Below are positions 6,579-13,812 of a stretch of DNA of 21,384 nucleotides, piece after piece. Source of the stretch: Clostridia bacterium. GTDB taxonomy: Bacteria > Bacillota_A > Clostridia > Oscillospirales > CAG-272. The notes below the pieces were generated by a model, which saw only the letters and a program-made list of their open reading frames with translations, ran no database searches and was not told the origin of the DNA. How positions within the stretch are numbered: position 1 is the stretch's first letter; each line of letters starts with the position of its first letter. The stretch spans positions 1 to 21,384 of the forward strand of contig JAGBGV010000179.1 of the NCBI GenBank assembly GCA_017935805.1. Reading direction: 5' to 3'. Position numbers and translations under genes: made by a program.

Positions 6579-7331
6579 ATGAAATTCATATCATGGAATG
6601 TAAACGGATTCAGAGCTTGTCTTGAGAAGGGATTTGCGGACTTTTTCGCTGAAGTTGACGCGGACTTTTTCTCAATTCAGGAGACAAAAATGCAGCCCGG
6701 TCAAGCAGAATTGATCGCCCCGGGATACCATCAATATTGGTACAGCGCAGAGAAAAAGGGATATTCCGGCACGGCGATATTTACCAAGCATGAGCCCCTC
6801 TCCGTAAAATACGGCATCGGCATACCGGAGCACGACACAGAAGGCCGTGCGATCACATTGGAATACGAGAACTTCTATCTGCTCAACGTATACACACCAA
6901 ACGCACAGCGCGAGCTCGCCCGTCTTGACTACCGCATGACTTGGGAAGACGCTCTCCGCGAATACATCAAATCGCTGGATGAAAAGAAGCCTGTGATTTA
7001 CTGCGGTGATTTGAACGTAGCGCATGAAGAAATAGATTTGAAAAATCCCAAATCCAACCGTCACAGCGCCGGCTTCTCCGACGAAGAGCGCGGCAAGTTC
7101 ACCGAATTACTCGGCAGCGGATTCACCGACACCTTCCGCAAGCTTTATCCGGACAAGGTGGAATACAGCTGGTGGAGCTATATGATGAAGGCGCGGGAGA
7201 AGAATGTAGGTTGGCGTATCGACTATTTCGTGGTGTCATCCCGTCTGTTTGACAAGGTACAGGACAGCAAGATCCACACCACCGTTATGGGAAGCGACCA
7301 CTGCCCCGTTGAGCTTGACATTGAACTGTAA
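6579..7331 (+). CDS. xth: exodeoxyribonuclease III (AP endonuclease)
   Basis: The 250-aa protein covers the full Mg-dependent endonuclease/exonuclease/phosphatase fold. The active-site motifs are present in order: NVNG (Asn7), QETK (Glu35, metal), NVYTPNA (Tyr105), GDLNVAHEEID (Asp144, Asn146), SWWSY, GWRIDYF and GSDHCPVELD (Asp240, His241). It cleaves DNA at abasic sites and removes blocked 3' ends in base excision repair. GAAAGGAGT precedes the ATG. It follows the Crp/Fnr regulator by 32 bp with no promoter visible between, so it may be co-expressed with a redox stress response; this is inference. A strong terminator closes the unit. Confidence 0.95.
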   Translation: MKFISWNVNGFRACLEKGFADFFAEVDADFFSIQETKMQPGQAELIAPGYHQYWYSAEKKGYSGTAIFTKHEPLSVKYGIGIPEHDTEGRAITLEYENFYLLNVYTPNAQRELARLDYRMTWEDALREYIKSLDEKKPVIYCGDLNVAHEEIDLKNPKSNRHSAGFSDEERGKFTELLGSGFTDTFRKLYPDKVEYSWWSYMMKAREKNVGWRIDYFVVSSRLFDKVQDSKIHTTVMGSDHCPVELDIEL

Positions 7332-7346
7332 AATCGAACAAAAAGA

Positions 7347-7390
7347 AACAGCAAGGTCTGAGGTATTCCCTCTCCTTGCTGTTGTTTTTT
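7347..7390. terminator. bidirectional terminator between xth and the YcxB-like gene
   Basis: AACAGCAAGG (7347-7356) pairs perfectly with CCTTGCTGTT (7374-7383). TTTTTT follows on the plus strand (7385-7390) and TTTCTTTTTG on the minus strand. Both flanking genes are convergent. Confidence 0.88.
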
Positions 7391-7393
7391 GTG

Positions 7394-7924
7394 TTAGTAT
7401 TTCGAAACTATATACTTCTTACCTTTCACTCTTGAAAGAAGCGATCTGAGATCCTCAACGCTTCCATTCGTAATTCCTTCTTTGGACGCGATGTACGCTT
7501 GAGCTTTGTTTATGAAGATAAAAAAATACTTTTTTGTCTCAATCACACGCTCAATCGCTTCATATGTGTATTCACTCTCACCGTGACTGCCGTTTCCTTC
7601 ATTAGTAACACTAATTGTTTCATCGGAAAAGACAAAATTATTAACGGATTCGGCTGTCTTCCCCATCTGCTTGTATGAAATTTTGGGAAGTCTGAAATAC
7701 ATAAAAGTCCAAGCAAACAATATTACAGTGAATATTCTAAGTATAAAGTGATAATCCGAACCAGAATCAATTATTGACAATGCTATGGTTTCCGCAAGAG
7801 AAATTATTGATAAAACCACTAAAATCACACCAAACACCTTCGGATTTTGCTTTTTGAAGATATTTGCATAAACCAATGCTTTTACTGCTTTATAGTCATT
7901 TTTCGTAACCGCTGTTACATTCAT
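7394..7924 (-). CDS. YcxB-like membrane protein
   Basis: The protein is 176 aa from the ATG at 7924, which has GGAGG 6 nt upstream; the frame extends four codons further to a TTG that overlaps the ribosome binding site. Two membrane helices lie at about 32-54 and 60-77. A cytoplasmic C-terminal domain follows, with FSDETISVTNEG, TYEAIERVIETKKYFFIFIN and a final basic tail. This pattern is that of the YcxB-like family, whose function is not known. It lies 45 bp downstream of the zinc-ribbon protein gene and probably shares its promoter. Confidence 0.7.
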   Translation of the reverse strand: MNVTAVTKNDYKAVKALVYANIFKKQNPKVFGVILVVLSIISLAETIALSIIDSGSDYHFILRIFTVILFAWTFMYFRLPKISYKQMGKTAESVNNFVFSDETISVTNEGNGSHGESEYTYEAIERVIETKKYFFIFINKAQAYIASKEGITNGSVEDLRSLLSRVKGKKYIVSKY

Positions 7925-7969
7925 CACTGCCTCCAAAAATTATTGCTTAATTGCTTGCCTTAATGCGAA

Positions 7970-8551
7970 TTACTTAAAGAACAGATGCTTGCGCTTTTTG
8001 AAGTAGATGCTGTTGAGTATAATCATAAGAACATTACCTATAGCAGTACCTACAATACTCGCCTTAACATTTCCTGCTTCCACTATTTCGGGCACAATGG
8101 TGATCACTGCAACGTAGTAGATAACATTGATCAGAAGAACAATCGCGTATGTTGAGATGAACATTGCAGGTCCGTTCTTATAATAACCCGCAAGGCGGAA
8201 GCGTATAACAATCATATATACTGCAAGAGCAATACAAGCAGCACCGTATAAAACATCTAACGTTTTGAGTCCGTCAAACATGGCATACACCAACTCTGCA
8301 GTAACCTCGCTACCTGTTTCATACTGCATACCCTGCAATGCCATAAGACCGTTGCCGATATTCAAGAGGGCTCCTGCCCACAAGCTGAAATAAATAAGGA
8401 ACTTATACCACTTCATTTTTGGCACAGGCTGAACGAGCCCGTCATCTCCTACATATGTTGCCTGAACAGGCTGTGCCTCAACAGGTCTTCCGCAACTCAC
8501 GCAGAATTTTGCATTTTCGCTGATCTCCGCACCGCAATAACGACAAAACAT
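7970..8551 (-). CDS. zinc-ribbon domain membrane protein
   Basis: The 193-aa protein starts with a zinc ribbon (CRYCG, Cys3 and Cys6; CVSCG, Cys17 and Cys20). A short polar linker leads to four probable membrane helices, the first near residues 50-70 and the last near 165-185, and a basic KKRKH end. Such proteins are common in gut Clostridia and lack a defined role. The ribbon is probably on the cytoplasmic side and may bind partner proteins or nucleic acid. GGAGGG lies 7 nt before the ATG. It heads a two-gene unit with the YcxB-like gene. Confidence 0.78.
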   Translation of the reverse strand: MFCRYCGAEISENAKFCVSCGRPVEAQPVQATYVGDDGLVQPVPKMKWYKFLIYFSLWAGALLNIGNGLMALQGMQYETGSEVTAELVYAMFDGLKTLDVLYGAACIALAVYMIVIRFRLAGYYKNGPAMFISTYAIVLLINVIYYVAVITIVPEIVEAGNVKASIVGTAIGNVLMIILNSIYFKKRKHLFFK

Positions 8552-8611
8552 AATAACCCTCCGAATGAAAAATTATTTGACGTGCGACAAACTCCACTTT
8601 ATCACACTGAT

Positions 8612-8640
8612 ATATTACCATATTTTGGTCAAAAAGTCAA
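8612..8640 (-). promoter_or_regulatory. promoter of the zinc-ribbon/YcxB unit
   Basis: On the minus strand TTGACT (8635-8640), 17-bp spacer, TAATAT (8612-8617). The leader is about 54 nt. Confidence 0.65.
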
Positions 8641-8731
8641 CCGTTTGCTCTTTTTTGAATAATAAACAGATAATGCAAAAATTAATCGGCTCTTGAATTT
8701 ACCGCTTACATCCAACATCCATCTGACCCTA

Positions 8732-8760
8732 TTGCCACAGTTCACCAAATATGCTATAAT
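8732..8760 (+). promoter_or_regulatory. promoter of the Tet(M)-like GTPase gene
   Basis: TTGCCA (8732-8737), 17-bp spacer, TATAAT (8755-8760). The predicted leader is only ~48 nt. It holds no leader peptide or attenuator hairpins of the kind known upstream of tet(M). Confidence 0.75.
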
Positions 8761-8814
8761 ATCTATAACAAACAGACAAGCGCAAATTGTCAAGGTAACA
8801 GGAGCAAGTCATTT

Positions 8815-10755
8815 ATGAGCCAAATCAGGAATATCGGAATTTTCGCCCATGTGGATGCAGGAAAAACTACATTATCAGAACAAATATTGTCCCATGCCGG
8901 CGCTATCCGAGCTATCGGGAGTGTTGACTCGGGAACCGCACACACGGACAATCTCCCTGTAGAGCGTAGACGCGGCATCTCGGTTAAGGCAACTTGTGTT
9001 TCAGTTAATTATCTCGATGTTCAGATCAATCTAATCGACACACCCGGTCACGTTGATTTTTCCGCCGAAGTGGAGCGATCAATGTGGGCTCTTGACGGTG
9101 CTGTTTTAGTGGTTTGCGCAGTGGAGGGTGTTCAGCCACAGACAGAGGTACTCTTCCAAGCAATGGTCAAGCAAAATATTCCTGTACTGTTTTTTCTCAA
9201 CAAGACTGATCGCGAAAATGCCGACATTCCAAAGGTTATGGCCCAAATCCACCACCTACTCACTCCATGCGCTGTTATTCCAACTGACACTGACCGAGTA
9301 AGTGAGCTCATATGCGACAACTGCGATGAGCTACTTGAACGATACTTAAATGGAGAACTGTTTTCTCAAAAGATTATCACCGAAAAGCTGACGGAGTTGA
9401 CCCATTCTTGTAACGCATATCCTGTCCTGTCCGGTTCCGCGCTCAAGGGAGATGGCGTTCGTGAGCTTCTGGACAGTATTGTGAGTTTTCTCCCGCCTCC
9501 CAAAACGGATGATAAATTATGCGGAGTGGTTTTTGCTGCACAGCAGGACAGAAATCTCGGGCGCGGAGTCTGGGTACGACTGTTCGGTGGTTCCCTTGAA
9601 AACCGCGAGGCAGTCACTATAGATTTGGGTACTGATCCTCTTACAGGTGATACCAAGCAGGCGCAATATAAGATTACCCAAATTTTCGATGTTAACCAAA
9701 ATGCTGTTGGCAGAATATCTTCGGGCGATATCGGTGTTGTATACGGTCTCGGCAATGTTCAGATCGGTCAGATTTTAGGCGATATCACAAAGCTTGACAG
9801 ACAAATCGAGCCCGGAAAGCTCAGGACACCGCTTATTACCGTTCAGGTCATTCCGTCCAATCCCGAAAAAATGCCGGATCTTCGCAGAGCGTGTGAAATA
9901 CTTTCAAGCGAAGACCCTCTCCTACGCATGCAATTCATCCATACTCTGAACGAGTTGCATCTTCAAGTAATGGGGAAAATTCAGCTTGAAATTATCGAAG
10001 AAGTCCTTCGAACAAGATTTGACCTGAATGTCTCGTTTGACACCCCGGCGATCATATATAAAGAAACTGTAACCAACCGTTGCGAAGGATTTGTGGCCTA
10101 CACCATGCCCAAACCATGCTGGGCAGTTTTGCGATTTGAGATCGAGCCTGCTCCAAGAGGAAGTGGAGTCACTTTTTCATCTACAGTCCCGCTAAGTAAG
10201 ATTATGGCATGTTACCAGCATCAGGTCGAGCAGGCTATTCCATATGCACTTAATCAAGGACGCCTGGGCTGGCAGGTAACCGATATTAACATTAAGCTGA
10301 TAGGCGGAGAGCACCATTTGGTCCACACTCATCCTCTCGATTTTATCGTTGCAACTCCCATTGGAATACAAGACGGACTTCGTCGAGGAGGAAGTACACT
10401 TCTCGAGCCAATACTTGAGGCACGCTTTATACTGCCGAGTGAGTTTGCGGGCAGGGTTATGAGTGATGTCGTGGCCATGCGCGGAGAGGTGATTGACAGC
10501 ATCTATGACGGCGAGCGTGTTATACTCAATGCTCTCGTTCCGGTTCAGTCAAGCATGGATTATTCTATCACTCTTGCAACGTTTACAAGCGGTCGAGGTG
10601 CAATGAGCGTTAAGCTGCATAGCTACAGAGAGTGCCCTATTGAATTGGGAAGCACTGCTAAGCGTCGAGGAATAGACCCTCTCGACACAAGTAAATACAT
10701 ATTGGCAGTCAGAGGTGCGCTTACGGGAGACATATTCAATTTAGATCAGATTTGA
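8815..10755 (+). CDS. Tet(M)/TetB(P)-like ribosomal-protection-family translational GTPase
   Basis: The 646-aa protein has the EF-G-like layout and length of tetracycline ribosomal protection proteins. It carries the P-loop AHVDAGKTT (11-19), switch region RRGISVKAT, G3 DTPGH (75-79), G4 NKTD (129-132) and G5 SGSALKG. Domain II, III, IV and V segments follow in order, with the family motif LLEPILEARFILP near 529-541. Proven family members bind the ribosome and release tetracycline using GTP. The domain IV tip loop here reads HLVHTHPLDF (501-510), whereas Tet(M) as I recall it has YSPVSTPADF. The P-x-D-F end is shared but the contacting tip differs, so drug resistance is unproven. It is a single gene with a plain promoter and no mobile-element genes around it, suggesting a resident chromosomal paralogue. 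AGGAG precedes the ATG. Confidence 0.88.
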   Translation: MSQIRNIGIFAHVDAGKTTLSEQILSHAGAIRAIGSVDSGTAHTDNLPVERRRGISVKATCVSVNYLDVQINLIDTPGHVDFSAEVERSMWALDGAVLVVCAVEGVQPQTEVLFQAMVKQNIPVLFFLNKTDRENADIPKVMAQIHHLLTPCAVIPTDTDRVSELICDNCDELLERYLNGELFSQKIITEKLTELTHSCNAYPVLSGSALKGDGVRELLDSIVSFLPPPKTDDKLCGVVFAAQQDRNLGRGVWVRLFGGSLENREAVTIDLGTDPLTGDTKQAQYKITQIFDVNQNAVGRISSGDIGVVYGLGNVQIGQILGDITKLDRQIEPGKLRTPLITVQVIPSNPEKMPDLRRACEILSSEDPLLRMQFIHTLNELHLQVMGKIQLEIIEEVLRTRFDLNVSFDTPAIIYKETVTNRCEGFVAYTMPKPCWAVLRFEIEPAPRGSGVTFSSTVPLSKIMACYQHQVEQAIPYALNQGRLGWQVTDINIKLIGGEHHLVHTHPLDFIVATPIGIQDGLRRGGSTLLEPILEARFILPSEFAGRVMSDVVAMRGEVIDSIYDGERVILNALVPVQSSMDYSITLATFTSGRGAMSVKLHSYRECPIELGSTAKRRGIDPLDTSKYILAVRGALTGDIFNLDQI

Positions 10756-10772
10756 TTAATAAAAATATAAGC

Positions 10773-10810
10773 AAAGGAACCCGAGTATTATTGCATACTT
10801 GAGTTCCTTT
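10773..10810. terminator. terminator-like hairpin between the GTPase and PHP genes
   Basis: A 16-bp stem with one mismatch and one wobble joins 10773-10788 to 10795-10810, with AAAGGAAC/GTTCCTTT at its base. T-tracts are short on both strands (TTTATT on plus). It lies between convergent genes and probably serves both. Confidence 0.65.
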
Positions 10811-10842
10811 ATTACATAGGCAGTAGATTTGATCTACATAAA

Positions 10843-11676
10843 TCAATTTTTTCTTTCCTTAAGTTTAAGATAACACTCAAAAGGTACTCTTAGATCTCCT
10901 CTTCCAACGCCAAGCTTAATATCCGGCTTTGTTGCTCCGTGGAAATCACTGCCTCCACTGCAAACAAGATCAAACTCTTCGGCTATACGGAGTGAGGTCT
11001 TTGTAGTTTCCTCGTCATAGGTTGAATAATAGCATTCTATTCCGGAAAGCCCTTCAGCTGTGCTCAAAAATTCGACAAGTTCTGCCTCATTTAAGTTCAA
11101 AAACGGATGTGCCAACACTGCAACTGCACCGATTGAATTAATAAAGCCAATAATCTTCCGGGCAGTCAGACGCTTCGGCTCTTTATAATGCCCCGCAGTT
11201 TTTGACAGAACCGTATCGAATCCTTCTTTAATGGAACTAATATATCCCTTCTGCACCATAGCCGCTGCTATATGTGCGCGGTTTATCTTTCCGCTTGGAG
11301 TTGAATTTTTAATCGACTGATAATCGAGCTGATACCCGGCGCGGTTTAGTGAGTCGATAAGTGCAATATTGCATTCTTCCTTGCTCTTATTCACACTCTC
11401 CATCAAGTCTGAAGCCTTGTCATAATGTTCAGGTGATATGAAAAGCCCTAAAATATGAATCTCTTTACCGCAATAATCTACCGAAAACTCGATTCCGGGT
11501 ACTATGTCGATGTTTTTCCCTTGCGCCGCAGAAATAAAGTCTGTTAACCCTTCAACTGTATTGTGGTCGGTCAGCGCTATCGCCGAAAGTCCGGCTTCAA
11601 TTGCACCGTCTATAATCTCGGCAGGAGTATAGGTTCCATCAGAAAAAACCGAATGAGTATGTAAATCACAAAGCAT
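10843..11676 (-). CDS. PHP-domain phosphoesterase (TrpH/YciV type)
   Basis: The 277-aa protein carries the PHP metal-binding motifs: HTHS (His6, His8), SDGT (Asp13), TDHNT (Asp37, His38), GIEFS (Glu63), EIHILG (His74), a later AHPF and a GSDFHG near residue 245. Members hydrolyse phosphate esters; well-studied relatives are 3',5'-nucleotide bisphosphate phosphatases and 5'-to-3' exonucleases on short RNA. This length and arrangement fit that branch rather than histidinol phosphatase, but substrate assignment is inference. GGGAGG lies before the ATG, and a clean promoter lies ~30 bp upstream. It is a single-gene unit. Confidence 0.88.
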   Translation of the reverse strand: MLCDLHTHSVFSDGTYTPAEIIDGAIEAGLSAIALTDHNTVEGLTDFISAAQGKNIDIVPGIEFSVDYCGKEIHILGLFISPEHYDKASDLMESVNKSKEECNIALIDSLNRAGYQLDYQSIKNSTPSGKINRAHIAAAMVQKGYISSIKEGFDTVLSKTAGHYKEPKRLTARKIIGFINSIGAVAVLAHPFLNLNEAELVEFLSTAEGLSGIECYYSTYDEETTKTSLRIAEEFDLVCSGGSDFHGATKPDIKLGVGRGDLRVPFECYLKLKERKN

Positions 11677-11705
11677 AACAGCACCTCCCGTATCAATTCA
11701 CAACT

Positions 11706-11734
11706 ATTATACCATGAATATTCGGATTCTTCAA
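11706..11734 (-). promoter_or_regulatory. promoter of the PHP gene
   Basis: On the minus strand TTGAAG (11729-11734), 17-bp spacer, TATAAT (11706-11711). Confidence 0.72.
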
Positions 11735-11735
11735 T

Positions 11736-11748
11736 ATTGTTTAACAAT
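11736..11748. promoter_or_regulatory. small palindrome next to the PHP -35 box
   Basis: ATTGTT-T-AACAAT is a 6-bp inverted repeat directly upstream of the -35 box on the minus strand. It is centred ~43 bp before the predicted start. It could be an operator; chance is possible in AT-rich DNA. Confidence 0.3.
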
Positions 11749-11750
11749 TA

Positions 11751-11830
11751 GCCGGTGCAAATATCTACAGCCACCTAGATGCCGTGGCGAAAGCGGACAC
11801 CGGCACCGCGATGAGTAAAGCGCTGGGGTG
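11751..11830 (+). ncRNA. candidate structured RNA: outer stem enclosing an H-type pseudoknot, plus a second hairpin
   Basis: GCCGGTG (11751-11757) pairs with CACCGGC (11798-11804). Inside, ATCTA (11763-11767) pairs with TAGAT (11776-11780), and GCCAC (11770-11774) pairs with GTGGC (11784-11788). These cross each other with loops of 2, 1 and 3 nt, a feasible H-type pseudoknot. A second hairpin uses CACCGCG (11804-11810) with CGC and GGTG (11821-11830). The block is GC-rich inside AT-rich DNA and codes for nothing convincing. The plus strand is listed because the hairpin at 11846-11871 with TTAACTTTT could end such a transcript. No clear plus-strand promoter is seen, so strand and expression are uncertain. 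I could not match it to a known riboswitch or ribozyme. Confidence 0.4.
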
Positions 11831-11845
11831 AAAAGGGTATAAGAA

Positions 11846-11871
11846 AAGGGCTGAACACGCGGTCAGCCCTT
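11846..11871. terminator. terminator of the DUF3592-like gene
   Basis: AAGGGCTGA (11846-11854) pairs perfectly with TCAGCCCTT (11863-11871). On the minus strand TTTTCTTAT follows, 14 nt after the stop codon of the DUF3592-like gene. On the plus strand TTAACTTTT follows, so it may work in both directions. Confidence 0.75.
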
Positions 11872-11884
11872 AACTTTTGAAACC

Positions 11885-12457
11885 TTATCCATGTGTGCCG
11901 GAGAGTGTACAAAAAATGATCGATAAAGCGATGAAAAATCCACCTATCACAATTATAGAGATTGAGCGAGCCGTCGGTGATCGCAGTTTGTCTACACAAC
12001 GAGCAGGTTTTTTAGGATTTATGTAAATGCTTACCGTCTTGTTTTGGAACATTTTTTCAAATTGTTCTGGCGAGCAACTGACGAATCCAACACTTTCATA
12101 TGTTACGCCTTCATACCAATATCGAAATTTAGGAAATCGCCATTGTATACCTCTGCGTCGACCAGACTGATAGCCAATGCACTCTGCTGTAACACTTTCT
12201 GTACACTTGCTATATCCAATGATAGTGTTTAATCCAAGTGTAATCATCAATACACCACTGGGAAGAGAACCGCTAAGAATAAACAACTTTTCCGATTGCA
12301 GGTTCAGATTGACTGCAGACATAATTGTACCAGCAAGCAATATAAGTCCTGTGGTACAGCAAAGATATCTATAATTTCTTTCGAAAATCGCTATAATGAA
12401 ACACGTAATTGTTATGATCGCATATACAATTGTTAATTCAACTATGGGGAAGTGCAT
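11885..12457 (-). CDS. DUF3592-like membrane protein
   Basis: The protein is 190 aa from the ATG at 12457, which has GGAGGG upstream. The open frame continues to 12625, but that part runs through a terminator and the tRNA-Ser gene and is not coding. Hydrophobic segments lie at about 8-28, 33-50 and 62-80, then a soluble region, then a last helix near 168-187. The soluble part has ECIGYQSG, a YWYEGVTYESVGFVSC stretch and VSIYINPKKPARCVD, resembling the Y-NP-x-NP strand typical of DUF3592 proteins. Function is unknown. It follows tRNA-Ser on the same strand, after a terminator. Confidence 0.65.
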   Translation of the reverse strand: MHFPIVELTIVYAIITITCFIIAIFERNYRYLCCTTGLILLAGTIMSAVNLNLQSEKLFILSGSLPSGVLMITLGLNTIIGYSKCTESVTAECIGYQSGRRRGIQWRFPKFRYWYEGVTYESVGFVSCSPEQFEKMFQNKTVSIYINPKKPARCVDKLRSPTARSISIIVIGGFFIALSIIFCTLSGTHG

Positions 12458-12496
12458 TATACAGCCCTCCAAAAACAACAAAGTTAATCTAAAGTT

Positions 12497-12530
12497 AAAG
12501 CCGCAAAGCATCTCTACTTTGCGGCTTTTG
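12497..12530 (-). terminator. terminator after tRNA-Ser
   Basis: On the minus strand GCCGCAAAG (12517-12525) pairs perfectly with CTTTGCGGC (12500-12508) and is followed by TTTAACTTT. It lies ~28 nt after the tRNA 3' end and before the DUF3592-like gene. Confidence 0.82.
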
Positions 12531-12553
12531 TATACGGACATAGCCGCATTTGA

Positions 12554-12639
12554 CGCAGAGAGAGGGATTCGAACCCTCGGGAGATTGCTCCCAAACTGAT
12601 TTCGAGTCAGCCCCGTTATGACCACTTCGATATCTCTGC
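12554..12639 (-). tRNA. tRNA-Ser (anticodon CGA)
   Basis: This is an 86-nt class II tRNA. Acceptor stem GCAGAGA pairs with TCTCTGC, with discriminator G as expected for serine. The D arm has a 3-bp stem. The anticodon arm GCTGA-CTCGAAA-TCAGT gives anticodon CGA. The long variable arm pairs GGGAG with CTCCC, and the T arm is GAGGG-TTCGAAT-CCCTC. CCA is not encoded. It reads UCG codons. Confidence 0.95.
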
Positions 12640-12643
12640 GTAT
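12615..12643. repeat. 29-bp direct repeat, copy 1 (5' part of tRNA-Ser)
   Basis: The 29 bases are identical to 12719-12747, offset 104 bp. This copy covers the acceptor 5' strand and most of the D arm of the intact tRNA plus four upstream bases. Confidence 0.95.
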
Positions 12644-12747
12644 TCAATTAAGTTAGTTTATATCATGTGATTCCTGCGGAATCAAGATTTCGATGTCATC
12701 TCGTGTTATTCTAACACTGTTATGACCACTTCGATATCTCTGCGTAT
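12644..12747 (-). pseudogene. degenerate or chimeric tRNA-Ser-like unit upstream of tRNA-Ser
   Basis: Read on the minus strand, the unit begins with 25 tRNA-Ser bases (GCAGAGATATCG... at 12743) but loses the rest of the tRNA. The following bases form three adjacent hairpins: GTGTTA-GAA-TAACAC, CGAGAT/ATCTTG with a 9-nt loop, and GATTCC-GCA-GGAATC. A short stretch, TGACATCGAAATC, resembles the tRNA's anticodon loop TGACTCGAAATC with one inserted base, suggesting a decayed tandem copy. No T arm or 3' acceptor strand remains. It sits between the tRNA and the only good promoter, so it should be transcribed as a leader of the tRNA precursor. A small insertion flanked by a duplication is the other reading. 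Confidence 0.55.
12719..12747. repeat. 29-bp direct repeat, copy 2
   Basis: This is the second copy of the tRNA-Ser 5' segment, identical to 12615-12643. Flanking bases differ on both sides. Confidence 0.95.
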
Positions 12748-12773
12748 ATTCACTTTTGCTTTTCAGCGCAACA

Positions 12774-12802
12774 ATTATAGCACAACTTCACCAATTTTGC
12801 AA
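12774..12802 (-). promoter_or_regulatory. promoter of the tRNA-Ser transcript
   Basis: On the minus strand TTGCAA (12797-12802), 17-bp spacer, TATAAT (12774-12779). The predicted start near 12767 lies ahead of the degenerate copy, ~130 nt before the intact tRNA. Confidence 0.7.
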
Positions 12803-12846
12803 TAGTTTTCCCGAAATTAATCCGCTCTCGCCACGTCACAGCGCTA

Positions 12847-12875
12847 TTGACCTTGCATCCGATTTGTGATATAAT
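12847..12875 (+). promoter_or_regulatory. promoter of the 12920-15961 operon
   Basis: TTGACC (12847-12852), 17-bp spacer, TATAAT (12870-12875), followed by AGGTG and the ATG at 12920. Confidence 0.72.
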
Positions 12876-12919
12876 AAAATTTGGTATTAACTCACGAATA
12901 TTCTCGTCCGAGGTGAATT

Positions 12920-13786
12920 ATGAAAAAAATCAACGAAAAAATCACGAGATGGATCGCTTATCACGAGATCATAGCAACGATAATAATATCCGTTCTCTGC
13001 TGTGCGCTATATACATTCGTTATCTGCAGAGGCATCACATCCCCTCTCATGGTGATTGGCGGCAATATTTTCGTGATCTATCTCGTTTGGAGATACGTTT
13101 CCTATCGCAAATACAATCTCATTAACAAGGCATTCGATAGTCTTGACAGAGAATGTGATCCGAATCCGCTTTATGAGGAAACAACCGCGCTGCTCAAATC
13201 AATGGCGCACAACAAGAATAATACACAGCTTTTCCTCATGTATCAGCACAATGCTCTCACTCACATGGGCGAATTCGAAAAAGCATATCATGTTATTTCC
13301 GCAGTTGACGTGAGCAAAATGTCAAAGAAGTTCATCGCGTCAATGTCACTGCTTCACACATACTATATGTTCTCGCTGTGCGACAAAATGGGAAGAGATG
13401 AAGAGGCAACCGAATGGTACAACAAGCTGATGGATGACTATTCCGCAGTGCGCGATCCTCTCACTATCGGTCGTGTTGGCAGATCAATTGAGAACGCTAA
13501 GCTCATCGATCTCTGCCGCAGGGGTGAGTTTGAAGAAGTGCTCGATCTCATGGAGGACAGCACCACCCCCACAAAGCTTTCGGAGATCATGCGCTCAATG
13601 CGTTACGCAAGGTGCTACATCGGAATCGGCGACACCGAATCAGCCCGTGAGCAGCTTGAATATGTTATCGAAAACGGTGGAAAACTGTACTATGTTCAGC
13701 AGGCAAAGGAGATGCTTGAAGCTCTGCCTGCTAAATCCAATGAGCTTGAAGATGGAAACCAAGAAGTTCCCGAGGAAGAAAATTGA
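12920..13786 (+). CDS. membrane-anchored TPR-like protein, unknown function
   Basis: The 288-aa protein has a basic N-terminus, then two membrane helices at about 17-37 and 43-59. A cytoplasmic helical region of ~200 residues follows. Helix pairs such as LFLMYQHNALTHMGEFEKAYHVI, YYMFSLCDKMGRDEEATEWYNKLM and ARCYIGIGDTESAREQLEYVI have the small-large residue rhythm of tetratricopeptide repeats. The last ~20 residues are acidic. Such proteins usually scaffold others at the membrane; no partner can be named. AGGTG lies 8 nt before the ATG. It is the first gene of an operon with the aminopeptidase, whose start lies 26 bp after its stop. Confidence 0.75.
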   Translation: MKKINEKITRWIAYHEIIATIIISVLCCALYTFVICRGITSPLMVIGGNIFVIYLVWRYVSYRKYNLINKAFDSLDRECDPNPLYEETTALLKSMAHNKNNTQLFLMYQHNALTHMGEFEKAYHVISAVDVSKMSKKFIASMSLLHTYYMFSLCDKMGRDEEATEWYNKLMDDYSAVRDPLTIGRVGRSIENAKLIDLCRRGEFEEVLDLMEDSTTPTKLSEIMRSMRYARCYIGIGDTESAREQLEYVIENGGKLYYVQQAKEMLEALPAKSNELEDGNQEVPEEEN

Positions 13787-13812
13787 TATAATTCAGAATG
13801 GAGAAAAATACA

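Noticed and set aside
8761..8814. tet(M)-style leader peptide and attenuator
   Set aside because: The leader is only ~48 nt and holds no short reading frame with a ribosome binding site and no terminator hairpin.
11751..11830. Hammerhead or HDV-like ribozyme
   Set aside because: ATGAGTAAAG and GAAA occur nearby, but the required CTGATGA core and the HDV L3/J4-2 segments are absent.
12458..12625. N-terminal extension of the DUF3592-like frame to 12625
   Set aside because: It runs through a terminator and the tRNA-Ser gene; the ATG at 12457 has a proper ribosome binding site.
12615..12747. Integrase attachment site formed by the tRNA-Ser repeat
   Set aside because: Integrative elements normally use the 3' end or anticodon loop of a tRNA; here the 5' part is repeated, only 75 bp lie between, and no integrase gene is present.
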